A program made the translations under genes and the position numbers. Below are positions 21,912 to 29,742 of a stretch of DNA of 35,040 nt, piece by piece (position 1 is the first letter of the stretch; each line of letters begins with the position of its first letter). Below the pieces are notes generated by a model. It did not search any database. It was not told the origin of the DNA and was given only the letters and a program-made list of their open reading frames with translations. This DNA is from an uncultured Clostridiaceae bacterium (lineage in GTDB: Bacteria > Bacillota > Clostridia > Oscillospirales > Ruminococcaceae), in contig CAMKFY010000002.1 of the NCBI GenBank assembly GCA_946411985.1, positions 1 to 35,040 on the forward strand, in the 5' to 3' direction.

Positions 21912-23129
21912 CATTATGTCATTAAAATCATTAAACTGAGCATCTGTATTATCTAAATTAAATTTGGGGTCTACCGTTTCTTCAGAAGAGCCACTATCTT
22001 TAATGTCTCCATAATCTGACGGATATTCTGAAAAAGACCCAGAAGAGTTAAAAGATGAATATTTACCGGGCGAAGGAGCCACACGCATCCCATCATCAGG
22101 CATATACCTGCTAGGCATAGAATTAGCAGACATCCCAACATCTGCTGTGCTTGTTTTGCGTACAGAAACAGAACTTTTTATGTCGGTGTCAAAACCGGTG
22201 GCTATAATTGTTATTTTTATTTCATCATCTAAATTTTCATCAAAAACAGCGCCAAAAATTATGTTCGCCTCTTTATCTACAGTGCTGCTAATATGACTAG
22301 TAGCTGCGTCTATTTCACCTAACTCCACATTTACAGGCACAGTTATATTTATAATCAAACCCTTAGCACCAGAAATAGAAGTTTCAAGCAAAGGGCTAGA
22401 TATTGCCATTTCAGCTGCAGTTACCGCTTTATCTTCACCTTTAGCGCTAGCCACTGCCATATGCGCATAACCTGCGTCCTTCATTATGGCCTTTACGTCT
22501 GCAAAATCCAAATTTATAAAGCCTGAAGTGTTAATAAGCTCTGATATACTTTTAACACCCTGCTTTAAAACATCATCCGCTGCTTCAAAAGCATTGAAGA
22601 AGGTTATTTTCTTATCACCCAACATCTTCAAATTTTCATTTGGCACAACAATTAAAGAATCCACCACCTGCCGCAAGCACTTTATGCCCTCATCTGCCTG
22701 CTTCATGCGCACTGCGCCCTCAAAAGAAAAAGGCTTAGTTACCACCCCAACAGTTAAAATGCCCATTTCACGCGCAACCTGCGCAACAACAGGAGCCGCA
22801 CCTGTTCCCGTGCCGCCACCCATGCCTGCAGTTATAAAAAGCATATGCACGCCTTCTAACACCTTTCTTATATCATCTATGCTTTCTTCCGCAGCACTTC
22901 TTCCAATGCTTGGGTTTCCACCTGCTCCATCGCCTTTTGTGGCTCTCGAACCAATAGCAAGCTTTATATTTGCCTTAGACGAACCCAAAATTTTGCTATC
23001 GGTGTTTAACGCAGCAAAGTTAACAGACCCCATATCAGAATCTACCATTCTATTTACAGCGTTTCCACCACCGCCGCCTACGCCCATAACCATAATATTA
23101 ACGGCATAATCTTTTCCAGAATTATCCAA
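21852..23129 (-). CDS. ftsZ: Cell division GTPase FtsZ
   Basis: FtsZ polymerises into the cytoplasmic Z-ring that organises septation. The globular part is canonical: VGGGGGNAVNRM, ALNTDSKIL, the tubulin signature GMGGGTGTGAAPVVA, PFSFEG, and the T7 loop INLDFADVKAIMKDAG. The linker is Ser-, Gly- and Asp-rich. The C-terminus lacks a clean conserved peptide and instead ends in three related 7-residue units (DIFNRKN, GIFDRKD, EIFDK). The ORF track starts at 23264, but that upstream part is leader: GGGAGG lies just before TTG 23129, giving MDNSGKDYAVNIMVMGVG and 425 residues. A sigma-A promoter sits about 105 bp upstream of the start. Confidence 0.96.
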   Translation of the reverse strand: MDNSGKDYAVNIMVMGVGGGGGNAVNRMVDSDMGSVNFAALNTDSKILGSSKANIKLAIGSRATKGDGAGGNPSIGRSAAEESIDDIRKVLEGVHMLFITAGMGGGTGTGAAPVVAQVAREMGILTVGVVTKPFSFEGAVRMKQADEGIKCLRQVVDSLIVVPNENLKMLGDKKITFFNAFEAADDVLKQGVKSISELINTSGFINLDFADVKAIMKDAGYAHMAVASAKGEDKAVTAAEMAISSPLLETSISGAKGLIINITVPVNVELGEIDAATSHISSTVDKEANIIFGAVFDENLDDEIKITIIATGFDTDIKSSVSVRKTSTADVGMSANSMPSRYMPDDGMRVAPSPGKYSSFNSSGSFSEYPSDYGDIKDSGSSEETVDPKFNLDNTDAQFNDFNDIMDIFNRKNGIFDRKDEIFDK

Positions 23130-23232
23130 TATATTTTCCTCCCAATCGCCTAAAATTTCATGTAAAAAGGTTTTAAAAGCTATAATTATGTAACAAATTT
23201 TAATAATAAAAATTACATGTCCACGTACAACT

Positions 23233-23261
23233 ATAATATCAAAAATAAAAAACAATTTCAA
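23233..23261 (-). promoter_or_regulatory. Sigma-A promoter of ftsZ
   Basis: On the minus strand, TTGAAA (23256-23261), a 17-nt spacer and TATTAT (23233-23238). The predicted transcript start is near 23226. Because it lies within the long ORF drawn to 23264, it also supports the downstream TTG start. Confidence 0.7.
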
Positions 23262-23381
23262 CAATTTTTATAACTTTTAGCAAATTAAAAATAAATTTTT
23301 ATATAACATAAATAATAATTTTTTATACTTTTTGCATAATAAATAATATATTTAGCATCCTAAAATAGAATTATATAAAAA

Positions 23382-23410
23382 TTGACTACAAATATAAATA
23401 ATGTTAATAT
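23382..23410 (+). promoter_or_regulatory. Sigma-A promoter of the glycosyltransferase gene
   Basis: TTGACT (23382-23387), a 17-nt spacer and TAATAT (23405-23410). The leader to ATG 23481 is about 65 nt, with AAAGG as SD. Confidence 0.65.
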
Positions 23411-23480
23411 TTCATATAAGCTGTGTTATTTAAATTTTTAAATTTATAGTATATTTTGGTATTTCGAAAGGTTTTTTAAA

Positions 23481-24455
23481 ATGGAAAATATTTTATATAT
23501 TGTTGTGCCATGCTATAACGAAGAAGAAGTTATTAGGGAAACTGCAGAAATTTTGAAAAAAAAATTAGAATCTTTAATTGTAAAGAAAAAAATTTCAACT
23601 AAAAGTAAAATTCTTTTTGTAAATGATGGGTCTTACGACAAAACATGGGATATAATAAAAGAGTTAAATATTAAAAGCAACATATTCACAGGCATAAAGC
23701 TTAGCAAAAATGAAGGGCACCAAAACGCTCTTTTGGCAGGGCTTTTGAGCGTTAAAGAACGATGTGATATGGCAATATCTATAGATGCAGACCTGCAAGA
23801 TGACGTAAACGCAATAGACGATATGGTGGATAGGTATATTAACGGCTTCGACATAGTGTATGGCGTTAGAAAAGACAGAAAAAAAGACAGCTTCTTTAAA
23901 AAGAAGTCTGCCGAAGCATTCTACAAAATAATGAATATACTTGGTGCTAAAACAATATATAACCACGCAGACTTTAGGCTTATGAGCAAACGCGCCTTAT
24001 ATAGCCTAGAACAATTTAAAGAAGTAAATTTATTTTTACGTGGAATAATACCAATGATAGGCTTTAAATATTGCTCTGTTTACTACAGCAGAAAAGAACG
24101 AAAAGCCGGAGTAAGCAAATACCCGCTCCCTAAAATGTTAACCTTTGCAATGAACGGAATAACGTCATGTTCCGTTAAATTAATGCATATAATTTTCCTA
24201 ACCGGAATATTTTCAATAATACTCAGTGTAGTAATGACTATATACTGCCTACTAAGCCTAATTAACAGCAAAACCGTATCCGGCTGGACTAGCCTCATGA
24301 CCTCTATATGGGCTATAGGCGGCATGGTGCTGGTATCTCTCGGGATTATAGGCGAGTATATAGGAAAAATATATATGGAAACGAAAAGAAGACCACGGTT
24401 TGTGGTTTCTGAAGTGTTAGGCAGTAGTAGTAACAAAAATTTAAAGGCTAACTAA
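23481..24455 (+). CDS. GtrB-like family 2 glycosyltransferase, membrane-anchored
   Basis: This 324-residue protein resembles bactoprenol glucosyltransferases (GtrB, CsbB, YkoT, dolichol-phosphate-mannose-synthase type). The GT2 domain has VPCYNEEEVI, FVNDGSYDKTW, NEGHQNALLAG, the DXD metal site in IDADLQDD, and RKERKAGVSKYPL, the conserved region before the membrane part. Two C-terminal helices (about 235-255 and 270-292) are followed by GEYIGKIYMETKRRPRF. Such enzymes load a sugar from a nucleotide sugar onto undecaprenyl phosphate for envelope decoration; the sugar cannot be told. It is a single-gene unit, divergent from ftsZ. Confidence 0.9.
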   Translation: MENILYIVVPCYNEEEVIRETAEILKKKLESLIVKKKISTKSKILFVNDGSYDKTWDIIKELNIKSNIFTGIKLSKNEGHQNALLAGLLSVKERCDMAISIDADLQDDVNAIDDMVDRYINGFDIVYGVRKDRKKDSFFKKKSAEAFYKIMNILGAKTIYNHADFRLMSKRALYSLEQFKEVNLFLRGIIPMIGFKYCSVYYSRKERKAGVSKYPLPKMLTFAMNGITSCSVKLMHIIFLTGIFSIILSVVMTIYCLLSLINSKTVSGWTSLMTSIWAIGGMVLVSLGIIGEYIGKIYMETKRRPRFVVSEVLGSSSNKNLKAN

Positions 24456-24470
24456 GTTAACATTTAAATA

Positions 24471-24498
24471 GCAGGAGCGTAAAATAAAACGCCCCCGC
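24471..24498 (-). terminator. Terminator of the zinc-ribbon gene
   Basis: On the minus strand GCGGGGGCG pairs with CGCTCCTGC over 9 bp with two G-U pairs and a U-rich 10-nt loop, followed by TATTTAAAT. On the plus strand the same positions are A-C mismatches, so the hairpin is specific to minus-strand RNA. Confidence 0.65.
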
Positions 24499-24525
24499 AT
24501 AAAACAACGCATATATAATCTAATA

Positions 24526-24816
24526 TTAATTTCTCTCTCGATCCCTATCCTTTATTTTCGAAAAACATTCACTGCAATACACAGGATGCCCCTCTCTTGG
24601 CTGAAAAGGCACTCTAGCCTCGCCGCCACAATCAGCACAAGTGGCACTGTAAAGCTGCCTGTTAGCCCTAGACGCATTTTTTCGCGCATCTCTGCATTCT
24701 TTACAGCGCTGTGGCTCATTCTCAAAACCTTTTTCAGCGTAAAACTCCTGTTCACCTGCAGGGAAAACAAACTCCTTACCACATTCTTTGCATACTAACG
24801 TCTTATCTTCATACAT
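24526..24816 (-). CDS. Small double zinc-ribbon protein (zf-trcl type), function unknown
   Basis: This 96-residue soluble protein consists of two four-Cys zinc ribbons. The first uses C9, C12, C38 and C41 and has the LVCKECGKEFVFPAGEQEFY and NEPQRCKECR pattern of the 'probable zinc-ribbon' (zf-trcl) family. The second uses C60, C63, C81 and C84 (CADCGGEARVPFQP, then YCSECF), a ribbon type common in small proteins of unknown role. No catalytic residue is apparent; binding to RNA, DNA or protein is possible. ATG 24816 has a GAGG SD. It has its own strong promoter, and its leader of about 150 nt contains a tRNA-like element. Confidence 0.82.
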   Translation of the reverse strand: MYEDKTLVCKECGKEFVFPAGEQEFYAEKGFENEPQRCKECRDARKNASRANRQLYSATCADCGGEARVPFQPREGHPVYCSECFSKIKDRDRERN

Positions 24817-24845
24817 ACTAAAAACCTCGCTTAGGATTAAAAATT

Positions 24846-24909
24846 TGCCCTAAAAATGGACTCGCACCATCACCTTTGAAACCAACGCTCTACTTTAAGC
24901 TATAGGGCC
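24846..24909 (-). other. tRNA-like element in the leader of the zinc-ribbon gene
   Basis: Read on the minus strand, GCCCTA (24908-24903) pairs with TAGGGC (24852-24847), then TA. A D-arm GCTT-AAAGTA-GAGC follows, and a T-arm GATGG-TGCGAGT-CCATT (24871-24855). Between the arms only 15 nt remain (GTTGG, then TTTCAAAGGT) instead of about 23, so no proper anticodon stem-loop and variable region fit. The D-loop lacks one G, two extra T's lie beside the T-stem, and CCA is absent. GAGCGTTGG and CAAAGGT also occur in tRNA-Arg(CCG) at 3728. It is either a tRNA relic or a tRNA-mimicking leader. It lies downstream of a strong promoter and 29 nt before the start codon. Confidence 0.6.
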
Positions 24910-24971
24910 AAATATAACTTCCAACATACAAAACATCTCATAATATTTACAACATAAAACCCAATAGCCTC

Positions 24972-25000
24972 ATTGTAAAGCATATTTTTTCAAAAGTCAA
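24972..25000 (-). promoter_or_regulatory. Sigma-A promoter of the tRNA-like leader and zinc-ribbon gene
   Basis: On the minus strand, TTGACT (24995-25000), a 17-nt spacer and TACAAT (24972-24977). The predicted transcript start is near 24965, so the tRNA-like element begins about 55 nt into the RNA and the ATG about 150 nt in. Confidence 0.75.
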
Positions 25001-25034
25001 CATTTTTTTTGCTTTATTAAAACCTATATAATGT

Positions 25035-25751
25035 CTAACCTCGTACTTTATTTTTCTCTATCTCCTTCCTTAGCCTGCATATTATTTTCTTTTCAAGCCG
25101 TGATATATAAGATTGTGATATTCCTATTTTATCTGCAACTTCTTTTTGGGTGTGCTCTTTACCGTCTAACATGCCAAAACGCATTTTCATTATATCACGT
25201 TCTCGCACATCTAACCTATCTATAAATTTTAAAATAACGTTCCACTCCGCCCTGTCTTCAATATTTTTATTTACGCAATCGTTCTCTGTGCCCAAAATAT
25301 CTGAAAGCAAAAGCTCATTCCCATCCCAATCTACCTTTAACGGCTCATCTATAGACATTTCATATTTTTTAGTGGCCGCTTTTCTTAAATACATAAGTAT
25401 TTCGTTTTCTATGCATCTTGAAGCGTATGTGGCTAATTTTATATTTTTTTGGGGCGAAAATGTATTGCAAGCCTTTATTAGCCCTATTGTGCCTATAGAT
25501 ATTAAATCTTCCACTCCAACACCGCTAGATTCAAATTTTTTGGCTATATATACAACAAGCCTTAAATTATGTGTTATTAACATATCTTTTGCGTTGCTGT
25601 CGTTATTCCCTAGCTTTTTAAATATCTCCTCCTCCTGCTCTTTGCTAAGCGGGGCAGGAAGCTTAACAGGGCCGTTTATATAGTATGCTGCATTTTTAAA
25701 GCCTAATTTTAATAAAAGTTTAACCAATACTCTTCTAAAAGCACCAAACAT
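25035..25751 (-). CDS. sigE: Sporulation sigma factor SigE (pro-form)
   Basis: Sigma-E drives the early mother-cell programme of sporulation. The protein strongly recalls B. subtilis Sig[21 protein letters not shown] at the N-terminus, [69 protein letters not shown] and [15 protein letters not shown] in region 4.2. The basic, hydrophobic stretch before YYING is the inhibitory pro-sequence removed by SpoIIGA. The ORF track starts at TTG 25769, but the AGAGGAAG SD lies just after that codon. ATG 25751, 7 nt downstream of it, gives 238 residues, as in other SigE proteins. It starts 14 bp after the spoIIGA stop. Confidence 0.95.
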   Translation of the reverse strand: MFGAFRRVLVKLLLKLGFKNAAYYINGPVKLPAPLSKEQEEEIFKKLGNNDSNAKDMLITHNLRLVVYIAKKFESSGVGVEDLISIGTIGLIKACNTFSPQKNIKLATYASRCIENEILMYLRKAATKKYEMSIDEPLKVDWDGNELLLSDILGTENDCVNKNIEDRAEWNVILKFIDRLDVRERDIMKMRFGMLDGKEHTQKEVADKIGISQSYISRLEKKIICRLRKEIEKNKVRG

Positions 25752-25765
25752 AAACACTCTTCCTC

Positions 25766-26629
25766 TCAATTAAAATCTCCTATTATGGCACTATACTCGC
25801 CGTCAGATATCTTTTTAGTGGTAACTGCTACGTAACAGTCTAACTGTTGTTTTTTTGCCTGCGCATTAAAAACATAAAAGCTCTCAGGCGAAAACGCCGG
25901 CAACAACCCGCAACCAGATATTGTATCTGTTGGTATTAATTTTATAAATTTTCTAAACCTAGAACGTTCAACATCGCTAACTCTGCCAAAAAAATCTATA
26001 AAAAAGTTATGAAATTCTTCTGGAAAAATATTAACCAACTTTTCATATTCACAAACGCATACAGGCTTTCCTGAAAATGGCTCCACCAAACAATTACCAC
26101 TATCATAAAGAGCCTTTAAAACCACGAACTTTTTGTTAAACTCTATTCTAATAGAATATATTTTTTTACAATCCACCCTTTTAGCCAGTATAAAATTAAT
26201 AACACACGTAAACATATAGGCTATTAAACTACCAAACACCACCACAAACGGCGAAATTGCTATATATGTAACTCCATTTTTCCAAAACATCCCAGGCGGT
26301 GAAACGAATACCCAAAGAAAAAACATAACACCAATAAAAATTAAATTTTCTGTAAAAAAAATTAAGAAAGTTTTTATAAACAACTGTTTCTTTTTATATC
26401 CGAATGTTACTAACACTAAAATTAAACCACTCGCAATTTTAACAATCAAATTTAAAAAAACATTAAGGCTAGGCAAAAGTATTAAAAGCGAGAACGCACT
26501 GCCCAATAAAGCCCCAGCTATTAAACGCTTCTTTTTTATGTTAACCTTTAAAAGTATACTGCAACTTAATAATAAAAAATAGTCCACAAATAAATTTAAA
26601 ATTAACAAGATATCTATGTATATAATCAT
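25766..26629 (-). CDS. spoIIGA: Sigma-E processing peptidase SpoIIGA
   Basis: SpoIIGA is the membrane aspartic protease that cleaves pro-SigE, activated by SpoIIR from the forespore. This 287-residue protein has five hydrophobic segments within residues 1-150, then a soluble domain with the catalytic ALYDSGN motif (D176), which dimers use as one half of the active site. [19 protein letters not shown] further on is also a family feature. Its stop lies 14 bp before the sigE start, the universal spoIIGA-sigE pairing. The promoter upstream has the Spo0A-dependent layout. In many relatives ftsZ is just upstream; here it lies about 3 kb beyond the pair's downstream end. Confidence 0.92.
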   Translation of the reverse strand: MIIYIDILLILNLFVDYFLLLSCSILLKVNIKKKRLIAGALLGSAFSLLILLPSLNVFLNLIVKIASGLILVLVTFGYKKKQLFIKTFLIFFTENLIFIGVMFFLWVFVSPPGMFWKNGVTYIAISPFVVVFGSLIAYMFTCVINFILAKRVDCKKIYSIRIEFNKKFVVLKALYDSGNCLVEPFSGKPVCVCEYEKLVNIFPEEFHNFFIDFFGRVSDVERSRFRKFIKLIPTDTISGCGLLPAFSPESFYVFNAQAKKQQLDCYVAVTTKKISDGEYSAIIGDFN

Positions 26630-26665
26630 TTAAACACCATTTAAACTATATATAATACAATACAC

Positions 26666-26700
26666 AGTATACAACTATTAAATGTTAATTTTTTGTCAAA
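26666..26700 (-). promoter_or_regulatory. Spo0A-type spoIIGA promoter: -35, 22-bp spacer, -10, 0A box
   Basis: On the minus strand a consensus TTGACA (26694-26699) and TATACT (26666-26671) are separated by 22 nt, not 17. On the plus strand TTTGTCAAA (26692-26700) fits the 0A-box consensus TTTGTCRAA and overlaps the -35. B. subtilis spoIIG is known for the same 22-bp spacing and -35-overlapping 0A box. No acceptable -10 exists at 17 nt. The transcript would start about 30 nt before the spoIIGA ATG. Confidence 0.72.
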
Positions 26701-26733
26701 ATAGTGCAAAGTTAACATATTAACCATAAACAA

Positions 26734-29244
26734 CTAATTTTTAGCGTCATACCACGTTTTGCCTATTCCAACACTGCAAACCAATGGAACCTTTAATTTC
26801 GCTGCGCCTTGCATTTCTTCTTTAACTAAATGTGCCACATATTCAGATTCTTTAAGCGGTGTTTCTACTAATAGTTCATCATGCACCTGAAGTATTATTT
26901 TAGCTCCTAAATTCTCCTTTCTTAACCTATCTGCCACCTTAATCATAGCTATTTTTATAATATCTGCAGCTGTTCCTTGAATTGGTGTGTTTTTAGCCAT
27001 TCTTTTGCCTAGCTCTACAATATTCTTATTCTTAGAATTAAGTTCAGGCAGCTTTCTATATCTGCCAAATAGCGTATACACTCTGCCGGTTTCTTGAGCT
27101 TTTTTTAAAATATAATCAAAATACTGTTTAACACCAATATACGAATTAAAAAAAGAATCTATATATTGCTTTGCTTGCTTTGTAGACACCCCAATATCTT
27201 TGCCTAAAGAAAATGCACTAACACCATATAACACTGAAAAATTAACAGTTTTGGCTCTACTCCTAGTTTCTTTAGATATAAACCCAAAAATATTTTTTGC
27301 AGTTAGTTCGTGTATATCGCCGCCACTATTAAACGTTTTTAGCATGCTTTCATCTTCAGATAGCGAAGCTAAAATTCTAAGCTCTATTTGCGAATAGTCT
27401 GCATCTATTAAAACATTATAATTTTTAGCTATAAAAAATTTGCGCATCCTTGCGCCAAGCTCTGTTTTAACTGGTATATTTTGTATGTTTGGCGCGGTAG
27501 AACTTATTCTGCCAGTTCTTGTTTTAGTTTGATTAAAATGCGAATATATTCTACCATCACATTTAATTAACTTTTTTAAGCCCAAAACATATGTGTTCAT
27601 AAGTTTAGACTTTAACCTATAATCTATTATTTTTGAAACATCGGGATTGTATTTCACAAGCTTTTGCAATACATCCATATCTGTGGAATAACCAGTTTTT
27701 GTTTTTTTCCCTTTCTTAAGCCCCAATCTATTAAACAAAATAGAGGCTAGCTCTTTAGTAGAATTTATATTAAACTCTGTGCCGCAAAATTCATATATAT
27801 CTCTTTTTAAATAATTTATATCTTGCTCTAAAAAACTACAAAAACTATCTAGCTCATTTTTATTTATATAAAACCCAGCATTTTCCATTTGAGATAATAC
27901 TTTTGCAAGAGGCAATTCTATATTTTCAAGCAAAAAATTAAGCTTTTCAAAACATACCTTTTGTTCTAGTGATTTTATTATATCTAAAAAGCAGCCTGGC
28001 AAAGAGCAGTTAAACGCATATTTTAAAGCTAAGCTATCTATAGAAAAATCTGTGTCTAAAACGTCTACAATATACGCAGCTATATCACAAGAAAACACAA
28101 CAAAATTTAAAATTAAACCTTCCTTGTAGCAAAAATTATATAGTTCTTTTAAATTTGTTGTGCGTTTTTTCTTGCAAGATTTAGATATTATATTATAAAA
28201 AGCATCTTTTTTAACATCTTTTGTATATTCAAAAATATTATCCTTTGCAAAAATATATAAACTATCTTCAATATAAAAATCTAAATAATCCTCATGCTCC
28301 AAAAGCTCTAAAACATAATCAAAATCTGGGTTTTTAGTAATAGTATAAGAATTTGAATTAACATTATATTTTTTATAATCTTCATCACTTAACAGATTAT
28401 TTAATATTTTATTTAATTCAAACTCTTTTAAAAACAAAATCAAATTTTTATAATCTACAGCCTTCCTAGCATAACAATTTACATCTTTTTTTATTGGCAC
28501 ATCTAAACAAATTTGGCCAAGCCGCCTACTTAAAAAACACATGTCTTTTGCGCCTTCAGCTAAAAGCAATGTTCTTAACCTGCTTGAAATATCTATATTA
28601 TTAATATTAGAATATATATATTCCACAGTTTTATATTCTTTTATTAATTTTAAAGCTGTCTTCTCGCCCACCCCTTTAACGCCCGGAATATTATCAGATG
28701 CATCACCCATTAAAGCTTTAACTTCTATTAAATCTTTAGGAGTAAGCGAGAATTCATCAAATATTTTAAGTTCATCATAATAAACAGCCTGGTTATTTTT
28801 AGAAAGTCGCACACTAACATTTTCATTTATAAGTTGAAAACTATCCCTATCACCTGTTGCTATTACAGTTTTAATATTATTACTACTAAAAAAAGCAGAT
28901 ATACTGCCAATAACATCATCTGCTTCAAAACCTTCAATTTCACAAATATTTATGCCCATAAGCTTTAACATTTTCTTTACATGCTCTAGCTGCATTAAAA
29001 GATCGCAAGGCATACCAGTTCTATTTGCTTTATACAATGAATACTCTTTATGCCTAAATGTTGGAGCTTTCAAATCAAAAGCAGCCACAACATGCGTATA
29101 ACAACGCTCTTTTAAAATTTTGTCTATAATATTATAAAACCCAAAAATAGCATTAGTAGGAAAGCCACTAGAACTGCTAAGCCCCCGTACAGCAAAAAAC
29201 GCCCTATTTATTAGGCTATTGCCATCTAACAAAAGCAATTCCAT
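26734..29244 (-). CDS. polA: DNA polymerase I
   Basis: PolA (836 residues) fills gaps and removes RNA primers. The N-terminal 5'-nuclease has LLLDGNSLINRAFFA, FEADDVIGS, IATGDRDSFQL, the helix-hairpin-helix GVKGVGEKTALKLI and DASDNIPG. The central domain keeps no recognisable 3'-5' exonuclease Asp/Glu motifs, as in Bacillus PolA, so proofreading is probably absent. The polymerase domain has DADYSQIELRILA (motif A), RAKTVNFSVLYGVSAFSLG (motif B), NTPIQGTAADIIK and LQVHDELLVE (motif C). ATG 29244 has an AAAGGAG SD. It is transcribed in the same direction as metK and spoIIGA, but gaps of about 500 bp and 104 bp suggest its own unit. Confidence 0.97.
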   Translation of the reverse strand: MELLLLDGNSLINRAFFAVRGLSSSSGFPTNAIFGFYNIIDKILKERCYTHVVAAFDLKAPTFRHKEYSLYKANRTGMPCDLLMQLEHVKKMLKLMGINICEIEGFEADDVIGSISAFFSSNNIKTVIATGDRDSFQLINENVSVRLSKNNQAVYYDELKIFDEFSLTPKDLIEVKALMGDASDNIPGVKGVGEKTALKLIKEYKTVEYIYSNINNIDISSRLRTLLLAEGAKDMCFLSRRLGQICLDVPIKKDVNCYARKAVDYKNLILFLKEFELNKILNNLLSDEDYKKYNVNSNSYTITKNPDFDYVLELLEHEDYLDFYIEDSLYIFAKDNIFEYTKDVKKDAFYNIISKSCKKKRTTNLKELYNFCYKEGLILNFVVFSCDIAAYIVDVLDTDFSIDSLALKYAFNCSLPGCFLDIIKSLEQKVCFEKLNFLLENIELPLAKVLSQMENAGFYINKNELDSFCSFLEQDINYLKRDIYEFCGTEFNINSTKELASILFNRLGLKKGKKTKTGYSTDMDVLQKLVKYNPDVSKIIDYRLKSKLMNTYVLGLKKLIKCDGRIYSHFNQTKTRTGRISSTAPNIQNIPVKTELGARMRKFFIAKNYNVLIDADYSQIELRILASLSEDESMLKTFNSGGDIHELTAKNIFGFISKETRSRAKTVNFSVLYGVSAFSLGKDIGVSTKQAKQYIDSFFNSYIGVKQYFDYILKKAQETGRVYTLFGRYRKLPELNSKNKNIVELGKRMAKNTPIQGTAADIIKIAMIKVADRLRKENLGAKIILQVHDELLVETPLKESEYVAHLVKEEMQGAAKLKVPLVCSVGIGKTWYDAKN

Positions 29245-29437
29245 ATTTATAAAAAGCTCCTTTTAAACAAAAATACCAAAAAATATTACACATCTTTAAT
29301 AACAACACTTTAATTATATACGCATATACGCAAATTTCATAACTAACCATTATTCCTAAATAACATGCCTAATATTAATTTAAAATTTATAAATATAATT
29401 ATTAATTTGCTCTTACGTAATACTAAGAATATTAAAT

Positions 29438-29566
29438 TTTGTGGACTATTCCAACTTCTATAATGCAAAATTTCTTACTGCTTAAACCATAACTGCATCG
29501 CCTACACATACAACAACATATGTCAACCACCGTCTTAAACAACTACTCCACAAACGTATAAGTTGG
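29438..29566. ncRNA. Candidate structured RNA with interlocking arms
   Basis: TTTGTGGA (29438-29445) is complementary to TCCACAAA (29547-29554), and CCAACTT (29451-29457) to AAGTTGG (29560-29566). The order a-b-a'-b' makes them interlock, as in a pseudoknot, or compete. The block is GC-richer than its flanks. The strand is unknown and no convincing promoter was found. I do not recognise a known RNA family. Confidence 0.3.
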
Positions 29567-29701
29567 GCTACTGCATCCCTACTATAACACAGTTTTAGAT
29601 AACATAACTTTATGCATAGCTAATTTATAATTATATTATAATACCAAGATTCAAAAAATTAAGAGAAACGCTATGTATTGCACAATTCACCACACCACCT
29701 A

Positions 29702-29727
29702 TAAAAACGTGTGATTTCTTGCTCACA
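29702..29727 (-). terminator. Possible terminator after metK
   Basis: On the minus strand TGTGA-gcaagaaa-TCACA is followed by CGTTTTTAT. The stem is only 5 bp, so this is a weak call. Confidence 0.4.
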
Positions 29728-29742
29728 ATGTGTTAAACAAAA

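Larger units (their letters stand above)
23130..23480. other. Divergent gap between ftsZ and the glycosyltransferase gene
   Basis: It holds the two outward-facing sigma-A promoters listed separately and the ftsZ leader of about 97 nt. The remaining DNA is AT-rich, and I see no additional gene or clear riboswitch. Confidence 0.6.
29245..29742. other. 498-bp gap between metK and polA
   Basis: No credible ORF. The outer parts are very AT-rich. The middle (about 29440-29600) is richer in GC and holds paired complementary arms (separate entry) and two copies of ACTGCATC followed by CCTAC or CTAC. TATACGCA occurs twice in tandem near 29317. A weak hairpin with T-run follows metK. Confidence 0.5.

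Noticed and set aside
22486-23109. 207-residue ORF antisense to ftsZ
   Set aside because: A shadow of the GC-richer, codon-biased ftsZ gene; no SD or promoter, and Pro/Ser/Thr-rich as typical antisense frames are.
24552-24782. 76-residue ORF in another frame of the zinc-ribbon gene
   Set aside because: The 24526..24816 frame has the eight spaced Cys residues and the SD; this one is a shadow.
24846-24909. Selenocysteine tRNA or tRNA-Leu(CAA) at the tRNA-like element
   Set aside because: TCA or CAA can be placed in the TTTCAAAG stretch, but the anticodon stem does not pair, and the long variable arm needed by either tRNA is missing.
26700-26712. Second 0A box 10 bp from the first (TAGTGCAAA)
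   Set aside because: Only about five of nine positions fit the consensus, so it was not listed as a site.
27900-28400. Loss of the PolA 3'-5' exonuclease site as a novelty
   Set aside because: Inactive proofreading domains are common in Firmicutes PolA, so this is recorded only in the gene entry.
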